DNA of 64,000 bases from Neglectibacter timonensis (GTDB lineage: Bacteria > Bacillota > Clostridia > Oscillospirales > Acutalibacteraceae): the NCBI RefSeq assembly GCF_900048895.1, contig NZ_LT160639.1, positions 253,001 to 317,000 on the forward strand, read 5' to 3'. Made by a program: the position numbers and the translations under genes. The notes beneath the pieces are model-generated. The model saw nothing but the letters and a program-made list of their open reading frames with translations. It ran no database searches and was not told the origin of the DNA. Positions 8,792-17,609 of the stretch are shown here, piece by piece. Numbering within the stretch: the stretch's first letter is position 1; each line of letters begins with the position of its first letter.

Positions 8792-9798
8792 AATGTTTCT
8801 TCCTTTTTGCCCACTGCCCTGGCAATCTCTTCGATAATGCCGGACTGTGCGTAGTCTCTGGTCAGCCGCAGCGCATTTTTGACGGTAGACGCTTTTGCAC
8901 TGCCATGAATTTTGAACACAGGTTTTGACGCTCCCATAATGGGCGCTCCGCCGTATTCATTGTAATCCATGGACTTTTTCAAGGCTTTCATGTCGCCGTA
9001 CACCACGGATGCCGCCAGCTTGTTAAGGAGGCTCTTTTGAAAGACACCCTTCATTTTATCCATCACAGCCATAGCCACGCCTTCATAGAGCTTCAGCATC
9101 ATATTGCCGGTGAAGCCGTCGGCAACCACTACGTCGGCCGCGTCATAGGGGATATCCCGTGCCTCCACATTTCCCACGAATCGGATGGACGGACAAGCTC
9201 GCAGCAGCGCCAGCGCTTCCTGCCTCAGCTCGTCCCCCTTATGGTCTTCAGAACCCACGTTAGCAAGGCCTACCCGGGGATTTTCTATCCCCATCACCTT
9301 CTTCATATACGCCGAGCCCATGATGCCGAACTGCAGCAGCATTTCCGGACGGCAATCCACGTTGGCGCCTCCGTCGTTGAGCATAAAAAAGCCCTCAAAT
9401 TTTGGCAGAATCGGAGCAAAGGACACTCTTCTTACACCGCGGATCCGTTTGACGATGGTGGTGGCCCCCACCACCAGGGCCCCGCTGTTTCCAGCGCTGG
9501 CGAAGGCATCTCCTTTTCCTTCTGCCAATGCTTTCAGGCCTACGGCCATGGAACTTCCCGCCTTTTCCTTCACCACGCTGGCAGGCTCGTCCTCCATGGT
9601 CAGCACCTCAGAGCAGTGGAGGATTTCCATATGGGCAAGCTGCTCTGACAAATTCAGCTTAGCCGCTGCGGATTCCAGCCTCTTCTGATCGCCGGAAAGC
9701 AGGATTTCCACCCCAAGCTCTTCCATCGCCTGGGCGCACCCCAGCAAAATTTCCTCCGGCGCATGGTCCCCGCCAAAGGCATCGACTATGATCTTCAT
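8788..9798 (-). CDS. plsX: Phosphate acyltransferase PlsX
   Basis: Makes acyl-phosphate from acyl-ACP for the PlsY route to phosphatidic acid; peripheral at the membrane. The 336 residues open with the family start MKIIVDAFGGDHAPEEIL and contain SAGNSGALVVGA near 103-113, LNDGGANVDCRP near 140 and VADGFTGNMMLKLYEG near 230. The length is typical. There is no fapR or acpP beside it. A 42-base gap separates it from trmFO, and it is translationally coupled to rnc by an ATGA overlap. Confidence 0.95.
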   Translation of the reverse strand: MKIIVDAFGGDHAPEEILLGCAQAMEELGVEILLSGDQKRLESAAAKLNLSEQLAHMEILHCSEVLTMEDEPASVVKEKAGSSMAVGLKALAEGKGDAFASAGNSGALVVGATTIVKRIRGVRRVSFAPILPKFEGFFMLNDGGANVDCRPEMLLQFGIMGSAYMKKVMGIENPRVGLANVGSEDHKGDELRQEALALLRACPSIRFVGNVEARDIPYDAADVVVADGFTGNMMLKLYEGVAMAVMDKMKGVFQKSLLNKLAASVVYGDMKALKKSMDYNEYGGAPIMGASKPVFKIHGSAKASTVKNALRLTRDYAQSGIIEEIARAVGKKEETL

Positions 9799-9840
9799 AT
9801 TTCACACATGCTCCCTTCCAATGGAAAATCCGTCCGGCTC

Positions 9841-11178
9841 TCAATCCGGTTCCTTTTGCAATACAACGCCTGCCATTTTACAGTACTCTTCCAAATCCGT
9901 CAGCGCCCGGACAGACAGAGCCATATAGCGTTCCCGCTTATCTCTTATCTGTTCCCTTAGAGGCGGCAGCACGCCGAAATTTGCCCCCATAGGCTGAAAA
10001 TCCTTTCCCGTATATCCGGCCACATAGCGGCTCAAAGCACCCATCATAGAGGTTTCCGGCAGGATCAGCGGTTCCTGTCCCCTGATCCTGCGTACCAAAT
10101 TGAGCCCCGCTAAAATCCCGGAGGAGGCGGATTCCATATAGCCCTCCACCCCAGTGATCTGGCCTGCAAAAAACAATTCAGGCCGCGGCCGCAGGGAAAA
10201 ATCTCCCTGCAGAACCTGAGGAGAGTTGAGAAAGGTATTCCGGTGCATGACGCCGTACCGGACGAACTCAGCATGGGCAAGTCCGGGTATCATGCGGAAG
10301 ACCCGCTTCTGCTCGCCAAACTTCAAATTGGTCTGAAACCCAACCAGGTTATAAAGCGTGTTCTCCAGATTTTCTGTGCGCAGCTGAAGCACTGCCCAGG
10401 GCCGGTGCCCGGTTTTTGGGTCCCTGAGCCCTACCGGTTTCATGGGGCCGAACCGGATGGCATCGTGCCCCCTGGCCGCCAGTACCTCGATGGGCATGCA
10501 TCCCTCATATACCTTGGGGTTCCCCGCATCAAAGCTGTGTACCGGCGCACGCTCCGCACGCACCAGTTCATCGGCAAAGAGGTCATACTGTTCTTTATTC
10601 ATCGGACAGTTGATATAGTCGCTGTCCCCTTTACCGTACCTGGACGCTGCAAAGCATTGTTCCATGTCAAGGCTTTCCCGCGTCACTATGGGGGCCGCAG
10701 CATCAAAGAAACTCAGACTGCCGCCGCAGAGCCTCTGAATCTGTTCCGAAAGGGCCTCTGAAGTGAGAGGGCCGGTGGCAATTACCGCCGGTCCCCGGGG
10801 GATTTCCGTCACCTCTCCCCGATGAATTTCGATGAGAGGGTGCCGTTCCATTTCCATGGTCGCCAGCCGGGAAAATTCTTCCCGGTCCACCGCCAGGGCC
10901 CCTCCGGCGGGCACCTGGCTTTTGCGGGCGCACTCGGTCAGCAGAGAGCCGAAGCGACGCATCTCTTCCTTCAGCAGCCCAGCTGCGCTGTCCAGCCGGG
11001 CTGCCTTCAGGGAGTTGGAACAGATCAGCTCCGCGAAGCCCTCGCTCCGATGGGCGGGAGAGTACTTTGCAGGCTTCATTTCCCACAGTTCCACCAGTAT
11101 GCCATGGTTCGCAATCTGCCAGGCGGCCTCACAGCCGGCCAGGCCCGCCCCCAGCACCTTTACCTTCTGATCAGGCAT
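9841..11178 (-). CDS. trmFO: Methylenetetrahydrofolate-tRNA-(uracil-54-C5)-methyltransferase
   Basis: Folate- and FAD-dependent enzyme that makes ribothymidine at tRNA position 54, the Gram-positive alternative to TrmA. The FAD-binding loop GAGLAGCEAAWQ is at residues 10-21 and the folate-protein signature segments (SEGFAELICSNSLK, QITGVEGYMESA) are present. The ATG at 11178 was chosen because AAAGGAG lies 8 bases upstream and the product is then 445 residues, the usual size; a start at 11244 overlapping the topA stop would add 22 unrelated residues. The topA-trmFO pairing is common in Firmicutes. Confidence 0.94.
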   Translation of the reverse strand: MPDQKVKVLGAGLAGCEAAWQIANHGILVELWEMKPAKYSPAHRSEGFAELICSNSLKAARLDSAAGLLKEEMRRFGSLLTECARKSQVPAGGALAVDREEFSRLATMEMERHPLIEIHRGEVTEIPRGPAVIATGPLTSEALSEQIQRLCGGSLSFFDAAAPIVTRESLDMEQCFAASRYGKGDSDYINCPMNKEQYDLFADELVRAERAPVHSFDAGNPKVYEGCMPIEVLAARGHDAIRFGPMKPVGLRDPKTGHRPWAVLQLRTENLENTLYNLVGFQTNLKFGEQKRVFRMIPGLAHAEFVRYGVMHRNTFLNSPQVLQGDFSLRPRPELFFAGQITGVEGYMESASSGILAGLNLVRRIRGQEPLILPETSMMGALSRYVAGYTGKDFQPMGANFGVLPPLREQIRDKRERYMALSVRALTDLEEYCKMAGVVLQKEPD

Positions 11179-11240
11179 CTCCGCCGCTCCTTTCCGATCC
11201 AGCTTTACATCGGGCCCGCATTCCTTCCCGTGCCCAGGGT

Positions 11241-13334
11241 TCATTCCTCGGTGTCAGCCGGTTTCTTCCCCTCGAAAGAGCAGTCCGGCGTCACGCAATA
11301 CAGGGTCTTATCCTTGCTCTTTTTCTGCAGCAGCGTCTTCCCGCAAACAGGGCATTTCTCCTTCGAAGGCGGATCCCAGGAGACAAAATCACATTTGGGA
11401 TATTCGCTGCAGCCATAGAACACGCGGCCTTTTTTCGATTTCCGCTCGATGATTTTCCCACCGCATTTGGGACACGCCGCTCCGGTGTCATTGACAATCT
11501 TTTTGATGTTCTTGCACTCCGGATATCCTGGGCAGGCCAGAAATTTCCCGTACCGGCCAACCTTTACCACCATGTTCCTGCCGCATTTTTCGCAGATAAC
11601 GTCCGTCTCATCCTCTTTCAGACGGATCTTGACGCCATCCATGTCTTTCTTCGCGGCTTGCACAGTCTTGTCAAAATCATCGTAGAAGCGGCGGAGAGTT
11701 TCCACCCACTCTTCATCGCCCCGCTGCACCGAGTCCAGTTCATCCTCCACCTGAGCTGTAAATTTCACGTTGACAATCTTTGGGAAGCGTTCCTTCATCA
11801 GCTTGGTGATCACTTCTCCAAGCTCCGTCGGCTTAAACGCCTTTCCCTCACGGATCACATATTCCCGGCTGGTGATGGTGGAGATTGTGGCGGCGTAAGT
11901 GGAGGGGCGGCCAATCCCGTTTTCTTCCAGCGTCTTGATCAGGGAGGCTTCCGTAAAACGGGGAGGCGGCTGTGTGAAATGCTGGTTTCCCTTCAGATCC
12001 TTCACCTTCAGCTTCATGCCTTCTTCCAGGGGCGGCAGATCCTTGCCAGCCTTTTCTTCCTCATCCTTGCTCTCCTCATAGAGAGCGGTAAAACCCTCAA
12101 ACGCCACATTGAAACCGGACGCCTTGAAGATATATTTTCCGGCGCTTATGGTTGCCTGTGTGGTATTCAGGACACAGTTGGCCATTTGGCAGGCAATGAA
12201 CCTTTCCCAGATAAGTTTGTAGAGCTTATACTGGTCCGCAGTAAGGGAATCCTTCACCGCCTCCGGCGTAATGGCAATGGAGGCGGGGCGGATGGCCTCA
12301 TGACCGTCCTGGGCATTTGCCCTGGATTTGAAGTGTCTGGGCTTGGAAGGCAGATATTTTCCGCCCCATCTGGTTTCAATATATTCCGTGGCTTCCCGGA
12401 TGGCATCTTCGGAAATGCGCAGTGAGTCAGTCCTCATGTAGGTAATGAGACCCATAGAGCCCTGGCCCTTGATCTCCACGCCCTCATACAGCTCCTGGGC
12501 CGCTTTCATCGTGCGGCGGGCCTGAAAGCCCAGCTTTCTGGAAGCCTCCTGCTGCAGAGTCGACGTGATAAACGGCGGGGCGGGAGAACGGTTCTTCTTC
12601 CCCTTTTTCACAGCGCTGACAAGGAATTCTTCCTGCTCCAGCTCAGCGAACAGTTTATCGGATTCCTCCTTGGAGCCGATTTTGATTTCTCCGTTTTCAT
12701 CCCCATAGAAAGCGGCGGCAAAGACAGCTTTCGAAGGGGGAGCAGTCAATTTTGCATCAATGCTCCAATATTCCTGAGGCACAAAGGCCCGGATTTCCTC
12801 TTCACGGTCCACTACCATCCGCACAGCTACAGACTGCACACGGCCCGCAGAAAGCCCGCGGCGAATGGTTTTGGCCAGGAAGGGGCTGAGAGTATAGCCC
12901 ACCAGACGGTCCAGAATCCGGCGGGCCTGCTGGGCATTTACCAAATCCAAATCAATTTCCCGGGGATTCGACATTCCCTCTTTTACGCCGGTCTTTGTGA
13001 TCTCATTGAAGGTCACACGATCCTGCGCATGCTCGTCAAGGCCCAAAATATAAGCCAGATGCCAGGAGATTGCCTCCCCCTCTCTATCAGGGTCAGTGGC
13101 CAGGAGCACGCCGTCCGAATGAGCGGCGGCTTCTTTCAGCTCCTTAACCAGCTTCTCTTTTCCTTTGATAATGCTGTACTTGGGCTTAAAATTATCTTTG
13201 ACGTCCACGCAGAGCCTGGCTTTGGGCAGGTCCCTCACATGGCCCATAGAGGCGATAACTTCATACCCATCGCCCAAATATTTTTGAATGGTTTTCGCCT
13301 TGGAAGGCGACTCCACAATCACCAATTTTGACAT
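11241..13334 (-). CDS. topA: DNA topoisomerase I with three C-terminal zinc ribbons
   Basis: Type IA topoisomerase relaxing negative supercoils. From the ATG at 13334 the product has the TOPRIM domain (MSKLVIVESPSKAKTI, then DPDREGEAISWH at 81-92), the catalytic tyrosine Y299 in LITYMRTDS, and three Cys4 zinc ribbons in the last 140 residues (CEKCGRN, CPKCGGK and CPVCGKT modules). AAAGGA lies 12 bases upstream. The frame is open 26 codons further, but that extension holds a hairpin and is not conserved-looking. The stop overlaps only a rejected longer trmFO start. Confidence 0.96.
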   Translation of the reverse strand: MSKLVIVESPSKAKTIQKYLGDGYEVIASMGHVRDLPKARLCVDVKDNFKPKYSIIKGKEKLVKELKEAAAHSDGVLLATDPDREGEAISWHLAYILGLDEHAQDRVTFNEITKTGVKEGMSNPREIDLDLVNAQQARRILDRLVGYTLSPFLAKTIRRGLSAGRVQSVAVRMVVDREEEIRAFVPQEYWSIDAKLTAPPSKAVFAAAFYGDENGEIKIGSKEESDKLFAELEQEEFLVSAVKKGKKNRSPAPPFITSTLQQEASRKLGFQARRTMKAAQELYEGVEIKGQGSMGLITYMRTDSLRISEDAIREATEYIETRWGGKYLPSKPRHFKSRANAQDGHEAIRPASIAITPEAVKDSLTADQYKLYKLIWERFIACQMANCVLNTTQATISAGKYIFKASGFNVAFEGFTALYEESKDEEEKAGKDLPPLEEGMKLKVKDLKGNQHFTQPPPRFTEASLIKTLEENGIGRPSTYAATISTITSREYVIREGKAFKPTELGEVITKLMKERFPKIVNVKFTAQVEDELDSVQRGDEEWVETLRRFYDDFDKTVQAAKKDMDGVKIRLKEDETDVICEKCGRNMVVKVGRYGKFLACPGYPECKNIKKIVNDTGAACPKCGGKIIERKSKKGRVFYGCSEYPKCDFVSWDPPSKEKCPVCGKTLLQKKSKDKTLYCVTPDCSFEGKKPADTEE

Positions 13335-13363
13335 GAAAATGACCAATCCTTTCTTCGGGATTC

Positions 13364-13389
13364 CCATATTGTGCGGTCTGACAATATGG
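13364..13389 (-). repeat. Hairpin in the topA leader
   Basis: A perfect 9-base inverted repeat, CCATATTGT and ACAATATGG, with an 8-base loop. It lies between the predicted topA promoter and its ribosome site. It has no T tract, so it is more likely a leader structure or operator than a terminator. No function can be assigned. Confidence 0.5.
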
Positions 13390-13458
13390 CCCCAGTTAGA
13401 AAACGCTTCCAAACATTGCTTCGCCGCCTGAGTTTCAGCGGTGCGAGTAAACTTTATT

Positions 13459-13487
13459 ATTTTACACTATTTATTATGGAAATTCAA
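13459..13487 (-). promoter_or_regulatory. Putative sigma-A promoter of topA
   Basis: On the minus strand TTGAAT (13487-13482) and TAAAAT (13464-13459) are separated by exactly 17 bases. The -35 overlaps the stop codon of dprA. Transcription would start near 13452 and leave a leader of roughly 115 bases holding the CCATATTGT hairpin. Confidence 0.55.
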
Positions 13488-14665
13488 GCGCGGCTATATC
13501 GCCGGCCAGGGTAGGACCGGATGATCCCTTCCAATTCCAACTCCGTCAAGACAGCCAGCACAGAGGAGGCGGGCAGACCCGTTTTTTCTTCCAGCATGGA
13601 GACATGAACAGGCGTTTTCTCCAAGACGCCCAATACCTTTTCCGCATTTTCCGAGAGGGTTCTCCCCGTACCGGAATCAGCCAATTCTTCCAATCCCGAG
13701 GAAGCGGGAACTTCCAGTTCGTCAAACAGGCCGGTTAGATCGACCGGCTCGGAACTTCTCGCTGCCTGAATACGATGTTGATATTCCTCCAAAATTTCCT
13801 CACCACAGGAAACCGCCTTGGCCCCATCCTCCAGAAGCAGCCTGCTGCCCTCATATGACTCATCCCCTGGTTTTCCTGGATAAACAAAGACATCCCGGTT
13901 CTGTTCTTGGGCATGGTGGGCTGTAATGAGAGTACCGCTGCGCCGGGCTGCCTGAATGATAAGGGCGCCCCAGCTGAGACCGGAAATGATTCGGTTGCGC
14001 ACCTGGAAGGTTCCCTGATGGATGTTTTGTTCCGTAGCCTGCTCTGTCAGCAGGCAGCCGCCACGCTCCAGGATAGAACTGCGCAAAGCCGCGTTTCTGA
14101 CCACATAATTGCTGTCAAGCGACGTAGGAAGCACGCTTACCGGCGTTCCCGCAGCGCTCAGAGCACCCATCAGTGAGGCGGCGTCAATTCCCAGCGCACA
14201 CCCGCTCACTACCACCGCCCCGCCGGAGGCCAGCTGATAACCGAACGCTTCGGCAGCCCTGACGGAAGCCTCGGCCGCTTTTCTGGCCCCCACTATGGCC
14301 ACAGTGGGAATACGGTCCACGTCAGGCAGCTTACCTTTTAGATACAGTACCGCAGGAGGGTCAAAAATATTCCTCAGTGCCTCGGGATATTTTTCACACT
14401 CCGGCGTGATGACCTCTTGCCCGCATTTATAACAGTACTCCAGCAGGGCCTGCGCCTGAGAAATTCCGTAGGAGTAGAGCATCCCTGCTTCCCGTTCCGA
14501 AACAAGCTCCATCCTGTTCCATAAAGAAGGTCCGCCCGCATAAAACTCACAAAGGCCGCCGGGAAAACGCCGAAACAGCTGCCAGGGCTTCGGACTGCCC
14601 GCTCCGAAGGCACGCTGCGCCCAAATCCAATACACACGAGGATCCATTCCTTCCTTCATCTTCAC
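13484..14665 (-). CDS. dprA: DNA processing protein DprA
   Basis: RecA loader that protects incoming single-stranded DNA in natural transformation. The Rossmann-like core reads VAIVGARKAAEASVRAAE, then VVSGCALGIDAASLMGAL and GTPVSVLPTSLD (about residues 120-200), and QVRNRIISGLSWGALIIQAARRSGTLITA follows in shorter pieces. The C-terminal winged helix (about 335-395, SMLEEKTGLPASSVLAVLTEL) is present. Start codon: GTG at 14665 is preferred because AAGGAG lies 7 bases upstream; GTG at 14671 would be too close, ATG at 14659 rather far. It precedes topA, a common order in Firmicutes. Confidence 0.94.
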   Translation of the reverse strand: MKMKEGMDPRVYWIWAQRAFGAGSPKPWQLFRRFPGGLCEFYAGGPSLWNRMELVSEREAGMLYSYGISQAQALLEYCYKCGQEVITPECEKYPEALRNIFDPPAVLYLKGKLPDVDRIPTVAIVGARKAAEASVRAAEAFGYQLASGGAVVVSGCALGIDAASLMGALSAAGTPVSVLPTSLDSNYVVRNAALRSSILERGGCLLTEQATEQNIHQGTFQVRNRIISGLSWGALIIQAARRSGTLITAHHAQEQNRDVFVYPGKPGDESYEGSRLLLEDGAKAVSCGEEILEEYQHRIQAARSSEPVDLTGLFDELEVPASSGLEELADSGTGRTLSENAEKVLGVLEKTPVHVSMLEEKTGLPASSVLAVLTELELEGIIRSYPGRRYSRA

Positions 14666-14753
14666 GACCACACTCCTTCTCCGGGCTGCCGCTTCCTGTC
14701 TGTCTTATGCAACAGAACCGATATGCGGCTTAACGCCGTTCTCAATTATACTT

Positions 14754-15560
14754 TTAATAACCGGCTCCACGGTTCATTTCCCATAGCAGAATGGTAGCGG
14801 CAGCCGACGCGTTGAGCGATTCTGCACGGCCGGCCATTGGAATGGTCAACCGTATATCACAAAGAGCAACCGCTTCTTTCGTCAGCCCGTTGCCCTCATT
14901 GCCAATCAGCACGGCATGCAGGCCTTCAGAAAAATCAATTGCCGTTACAGGACTTGCAGCAGCATCCGGAACAGCCGCATACAGGGTGTATCCCCTGCGC
15001 TTCAGCAGGTCTCTTAGCCGGACTGGTGACGTCTCAGCAACTACTGATATCCGGAATACCGCCCCCATTGACGCCCGCAACACTTTGGGCGACAGCGGGT
15101 CGCAGCAATCTCCAAGCAAAAACACGCAGCCTATTCCCAAGGCTTCGGCTGTACGCAGCACCGTTCCCAAATTTCCCGGATCCTGAAGATTTTCAAGCAC
15201 CGCACAGGCGCCTGAAAAAGCCTGTTTTCCCTGTTTCAGATTCTCTGGCGTTTCACAGACACAGAATATCCCCTGCGAATTTCTGGTGGAGGAGAGAAGA
15301 TCTGCTACATGTTCTTCCACCAAAAACTGTTCCTGGGCTGCAGGAAGAATCCGATTCAAATATTCTCCATACCGCCGCTGCGCCTGTTCTGTAAAAAAAC
15401 AGCGGTCAATCTGTACCCCGGAACGCGCAGCATCCTCACAGAGCCGGGCCCCCTCGCAGAGAAAGCGCGCTTCCCCCCGCCGTCTTTCTGCCGAAGCAGC
15501 CAGAGCCGCCGCCTCACGAATCAATTTATTCCGGCGGCTGGAAATATGCTCGAACCCCAT
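14754..15560 (-). CDS. TrmH/SpoU family rRNA 2'-O-methyltransferase
   Basis: A SPOUT-fold methyltransferase of 268 residues. The N-terminal substrate-binding domain (SRRNKLIREAAAL and RFLCEGARL, residues 8-45) is followed by the three SpoU motifs: LQDPGNLGTVLRTAEA near 118, LIGNEGNGL near 210 and IPMAGRAESLNASAAA near 233. These make the trefoil-knot SAM site. It resembles the RlmB/YsgA group acting on 23S rRNA; the target nucleotide cannot be read from the sequence. It is downstream of the rplT terminator, so probably has its own promoter or receives read-through. Confidence 0.92.
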   Translation of the reverse strand: MGFEHISSRRNKLIREAAALAASAERRRGEARFLCEGARLCEDAARSGVQIDRCFFTEQAQRRYGEYLNRILPAAQEQFLVEEHVADLLSSTRNSQGIFCVCETPENLKQGKQAFSGACAVLENLQDPGNLGTVLRTAEALGIGCVFLLGDCCDPLSPKVLRASMGAVFRISVVAETSPVRLRDLLKRRGYTLYAAVPDAAASPVTAIDFSEGLHAVLIGNEGNGLTKEAVALCDIRLTIPMAGRAESLNASAAATILLWEMNRGAGY

Positions 15561-15579
15561 ATCCGCCCTTCTTTCATAC

Positions 15580-15621
15580 TAAAATAAACGGAACGCCCAA
15601 GGCAAAATCTGCCTTAGGCGC
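15580..15621 (-). terminator. Intrinsic terminator after rplT
   Basis: On the minus strand CGCCTAAGGCA and TGCCTTGGGCG form an 11-base stem (one G-U pair) with a short ATTT-rich loop, followed by TTCCGTTTATTTTA. It lies 13 bases after the rplT stop and closes the infC operon. Confidence 0.75.
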
Positions 15622-15633
15622 ACTCTCAGATTT

Positions 15634-15987
15634 TTATAAAGCAGCCTTGGCCTTCTCGACAAGAGCGGTAAACGCCGCCTCATCTGCAATGGCAATTTCA
15701 GAAAGCATTTTGCGGTTCAGCGTAACGCCAGCTTTCTTGAGGCCGTTCATGAAGGTGGAATAGTTGATATCATTCATCCGGCATGCTGCGGAAATTCTCG
15801 TGATCCACAGACGGCGGAAATCTCTCTTGCGCTGTTTGCGGCCGATATAGGCATAATTGCCGGACTTCATCACGGCCTGTTTGGCCATTTTAAAGTGGCG
15901 GCTCTTGGAACCCCAATACCCCTTGGCAAGCTTCAGTACCTTTTTCCTTCTTTTACGCGTCATAAGCGCGCCTTTGACTCTAGCCAT
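15634..15987 (-). CDS. rplT: 50S ribosomal protein L20
   Basis: A 117-residue basic protein, essential for early 50S assembly. It has the family start [24 protein letters not shown] in pieces ([16 protein letters not shown]) and the C-terminal globular part [22 protein letters not shown]. In Firmicutes L20 also binds the infC leader and causes premature termination, which fits the attenuator found upstream of infC in this window. Last gene of infC-rpmI-rplT. Confidence 0.98.
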   Translation of the reverse strand: MARVKGALMTRKRRKKVLKLAKGYWGSKSRHFKMAKQAVMKSGNYAYIGRKQRKRDFRRLWITRISAACRMNDINYSTFMNGLKKAGVTLNRKMLSEIAIADEAAFTALVEKAKAAL

Positions 15988-16043
15988 TTATACTCAATCC
16001 TTTCTTGTCATCGAAAAATAAATCTGAAAACGTCCCCGCACCA

Positions 16044-16247
16044 TTATTTATAAGGGAGCAGTCTTTTGATCGCCGCGGTGTTGGTCTTGTCGGTGACAGT
16101 GGTACCACGTGCATGGCGCTTGGTCTTAGGGGTTTTTCCATGACCGTTGGCAAGATGGGTCATGTATGCATGGCTGCGAATCACTTTTCCGTTCTTGGAA
16201 AGTTTGAAGCGCTTTTTCGCGCCGCTGTGTGTTTTAAGTTTCGGCAT
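16044..16247 (-). CDS. rpmI: 50S ribosomal protein L35
   Basis: A 67-residue basic protein with the family start MPKLKTHSGAKKRFKLSKNG and the segment SHAYMTHLANGHGKTPKTKR. It lies between infC and rplT, 27 bases after infC and 56 before rplT, the universal order. Length and sequence are normal. Confidence 0.97.
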   Translation of the reverse strand: MPKLKTHSGAKKRFKLSKNGKVIRSHAYMTHLANGHGKTPKTKRHARGTTVTDKTNTAAIKRLLPYK

Positions 16248-16274
16248 TTTGCAGTCCTCCTTGATTGTTTACGG

Positions 16275-16793
16275 TTACTTAACGGGCTTGGGGGCAAGGA
16301 ACATAAGCATGGTTCTACCCTCGAGCTTTGCAGGCTTTTCCACATTCGCCACCTCTGCCATGGTTTCGGCAAAGCGGCGCATAATCTCCAAACCGTGCTC
16401 GGGATGTCCCATCTCTCTTCCGCGGAACCGGATGGAAACCTTCACCTTATTCCCTTCCTCGAGAAAACGCACGGCATGATTCTTCTTTGTTTCAAAGTCG
16501 TGCGTATCGATGTTGAGGGAGAGGCGAATCTCCTTGATCTCAACGACCCGCTGATTTTTCTTTGCTTCCTTTTCCCGCTTTGCCTGTTCAAAGCGGAACT
16601 TGCCGTAATCGATAATCTTACAGACCGGCGGGGTCGCCTGCGGTGCGATCTTTACAAGATCCAGATTCTTCTGTTCGGCGAGATCCATGGCCTGCCGCAG
16701 GGGCATAACGCCCAGCTGTGAGCCGTCGGAATCAATCACACGAAGCTCTCTGTCCCGGATTTGTTCATTGATCTGCAGTTCCTTGTTGCTAAT
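16275..16793 (-). CDS. infC: Translation initiation factor IF-3, ATT start
   Basis: IF3 checks start codon and initiator tRNA on the 30S subunit. Reading from ATT at 16793 gives 172 residues with the family N-terminus (Met-Ser-Asn-Lys-Glu-Leu-Gln-Ile-Asn-Glu-Gln-Ile-Arg) and the C-terminal domain (KIIDYGKFRFEQ, then VKVSIRFRGREMGHPEHG). No ATG or GTG gives the conserved N-terminus; a GTG inside it at 16739 would drop 18 residues. GGAGGTG lies 7 bases upstream of the ATT. An AUU start is the known device by which IF3 represses its own synthesis. Confidence 0.95.
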   Translation of the reverse strand: MSNKELQINEQIRDRELRVIDSDGSQLGVMPLRQAMDLAEQKNLDLVKIAPQATPPVCKIIDYGKFRFEQAKREKEAKKNQRVVEIKEIRLSLNIDTHDFETKKNHAVRFLEEGNKVKVSIRFRGREMGHPEHGLEIMRRFAETMAEVANVEKPAKLEGRTMLMFLAPKPVK

Positions 16794-17001
16794 GGGTAAG
16801 CACCTCCATCACACGTGTTCACTTTATCATTGTTTCAAAGCGCCGGCGACGCAAAAAACGGACAGAATACCTCTGCCCGCAAATCAACTTTTCGCTCGCT
16901 TGGAACCCGCTTGCACAAACCGGTTCCGCCGGATCGAACTATTGACCTGTGTCAGACAGTACTGCACGGGTGAGAGCCGCCGACTCTGCTTTGTTTTACC
17001 T
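16794..17001 (-). promoter_or_regulatory. infC leader, probable L20-type attenuator region
   Basis: About 200 bases lie between the promoter and the infC start, far more than a plain leader. On the minus strand it has nested pairings (for example GGAACC with GGTTCC) and ends with a terminator hairpin, GGGCAGA/TCTGTCC plus a T run, 60 bases before the ATT. This is the layout of the Firmicutes L20 leader (a known cis element of infC-rpmI-rplT), in which L20 binding favours termination. I matched layout and position, not the covariance model. Confidence 0.6.
16852..16879 (-). terminator. Attenuator terminator in the infC leader
   Basis: On the minus strand GGGCAGA, loop GGTAT, TCTGTCC, then GTTTTTTGC. 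A 7-base stem with one G-U pair and a run of six T. It is upstream of the coding region and downstream of a consensus promoter, so it can only act as an attenuator. Confidence 0.7.
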
Positions 17002-17006
17002 TAAGA

Positions 17007-17035
17007 ATTATAGTATCAATTTCATACTCTGTCAA
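17007..17035 (-). promoter_or_regulatory. Consensus sigma-A promoter of infC-rpmI-rplT
   Basis: Minus strand TTGACA (17035-17030), a 17-base spacer and TATAAT (17012-17007): both hexamers match consensus exactly. This is a strong housekeeping promoter, as expected for a ribosomal-protein operon. Confidence 0.85.
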
Positions 17036-17072
17036 GTATTTTTTCAACTGATTTTTTCAGCCGGCAAGCAAT

Positions 17073-17609
17073 TCAAAATTCCCCCAGTTTCTGCTTCCGG
17101 GATATTCCTTCCGCAGAATACCGCTTGCCATACTGCTCAGCAGCCCACCGTTGGGCAGCCACATACAGACTTTCCGCCGCATTTTCCAAGGAAATCCATA
17201 GCAAGGTATGATCCTGTTCTACCGGCGCCCGAACCCGCTCCCCGAGATTTCCAACATAATAATGCTGCAATAGGCGCAAGGGGCCCAGGGCCTCATGCAG
17301 CAAATACTGTTCCGCTGTCCCCAGATACCCTTTTATCGCAGCAAGCCGTCCCGTCTCCTCCAGGCATTCCCTGTGGACCGCCTCCTCACAGGTCTCTCCC
17401 TGTTCCAACCCTCCCCCAGGCAAAAAGAGCCCTTTGGGAGTGCGGACCACCGCCAGACAGCCATCTTCCACAGCAAAGAGATAGGCTCCTTCCCGATCCA
17501 GATAGCGAAGCCCCCTCTGTCTTTCCCCAAAACTTTTCTGCACGAAATCCGTCAAATCCAATTCCCTCCCCGACAGGCCTGCGCCAGCGCCTGTCCTATC
17601 GGATATCAT
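17073..17609 (-). CDS. Nudix hydrolase
   Basis: Hydrolyses nucleoside diphosphates linked to another moiety; the exact substrate is not readable. The Nudix box GX5EX7REUXEEXGU is complete: [20 protein letters not shown], then ETG, residues about 66-88. A strand just before it, KGLFLPGGG, is typical of MutT-like members. The protein is 178 residues. The start overlaps the beta-mannosidase stop by 14 bases, so the two are co-translated, though a functional link is not obvious. Confidence 0.88.
   Translation of the reverse strand: MISDRTGAGAGLSGRELDLTDFVQKSFGERQRGLRYLDREGAYLFAVEDGCLAVVRTPKGLFLPGGGLEQGETCEEAVHRECLEETGRLAAIKGYLGTAEQYLLHEALGPLRLLQHYYVGNLGERVRAPVEQDHTLLWISLENAAESLYVAAQRWAAEQYGKRYSAEGISRKQKLGEF

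Noticed and set aside
16739-16739. GTG at 16739 as the infC start
   Set aside because: It drops the conserved IF3 N-terminus, and the ATT at 16793 has GGAGGTG at the right distance.
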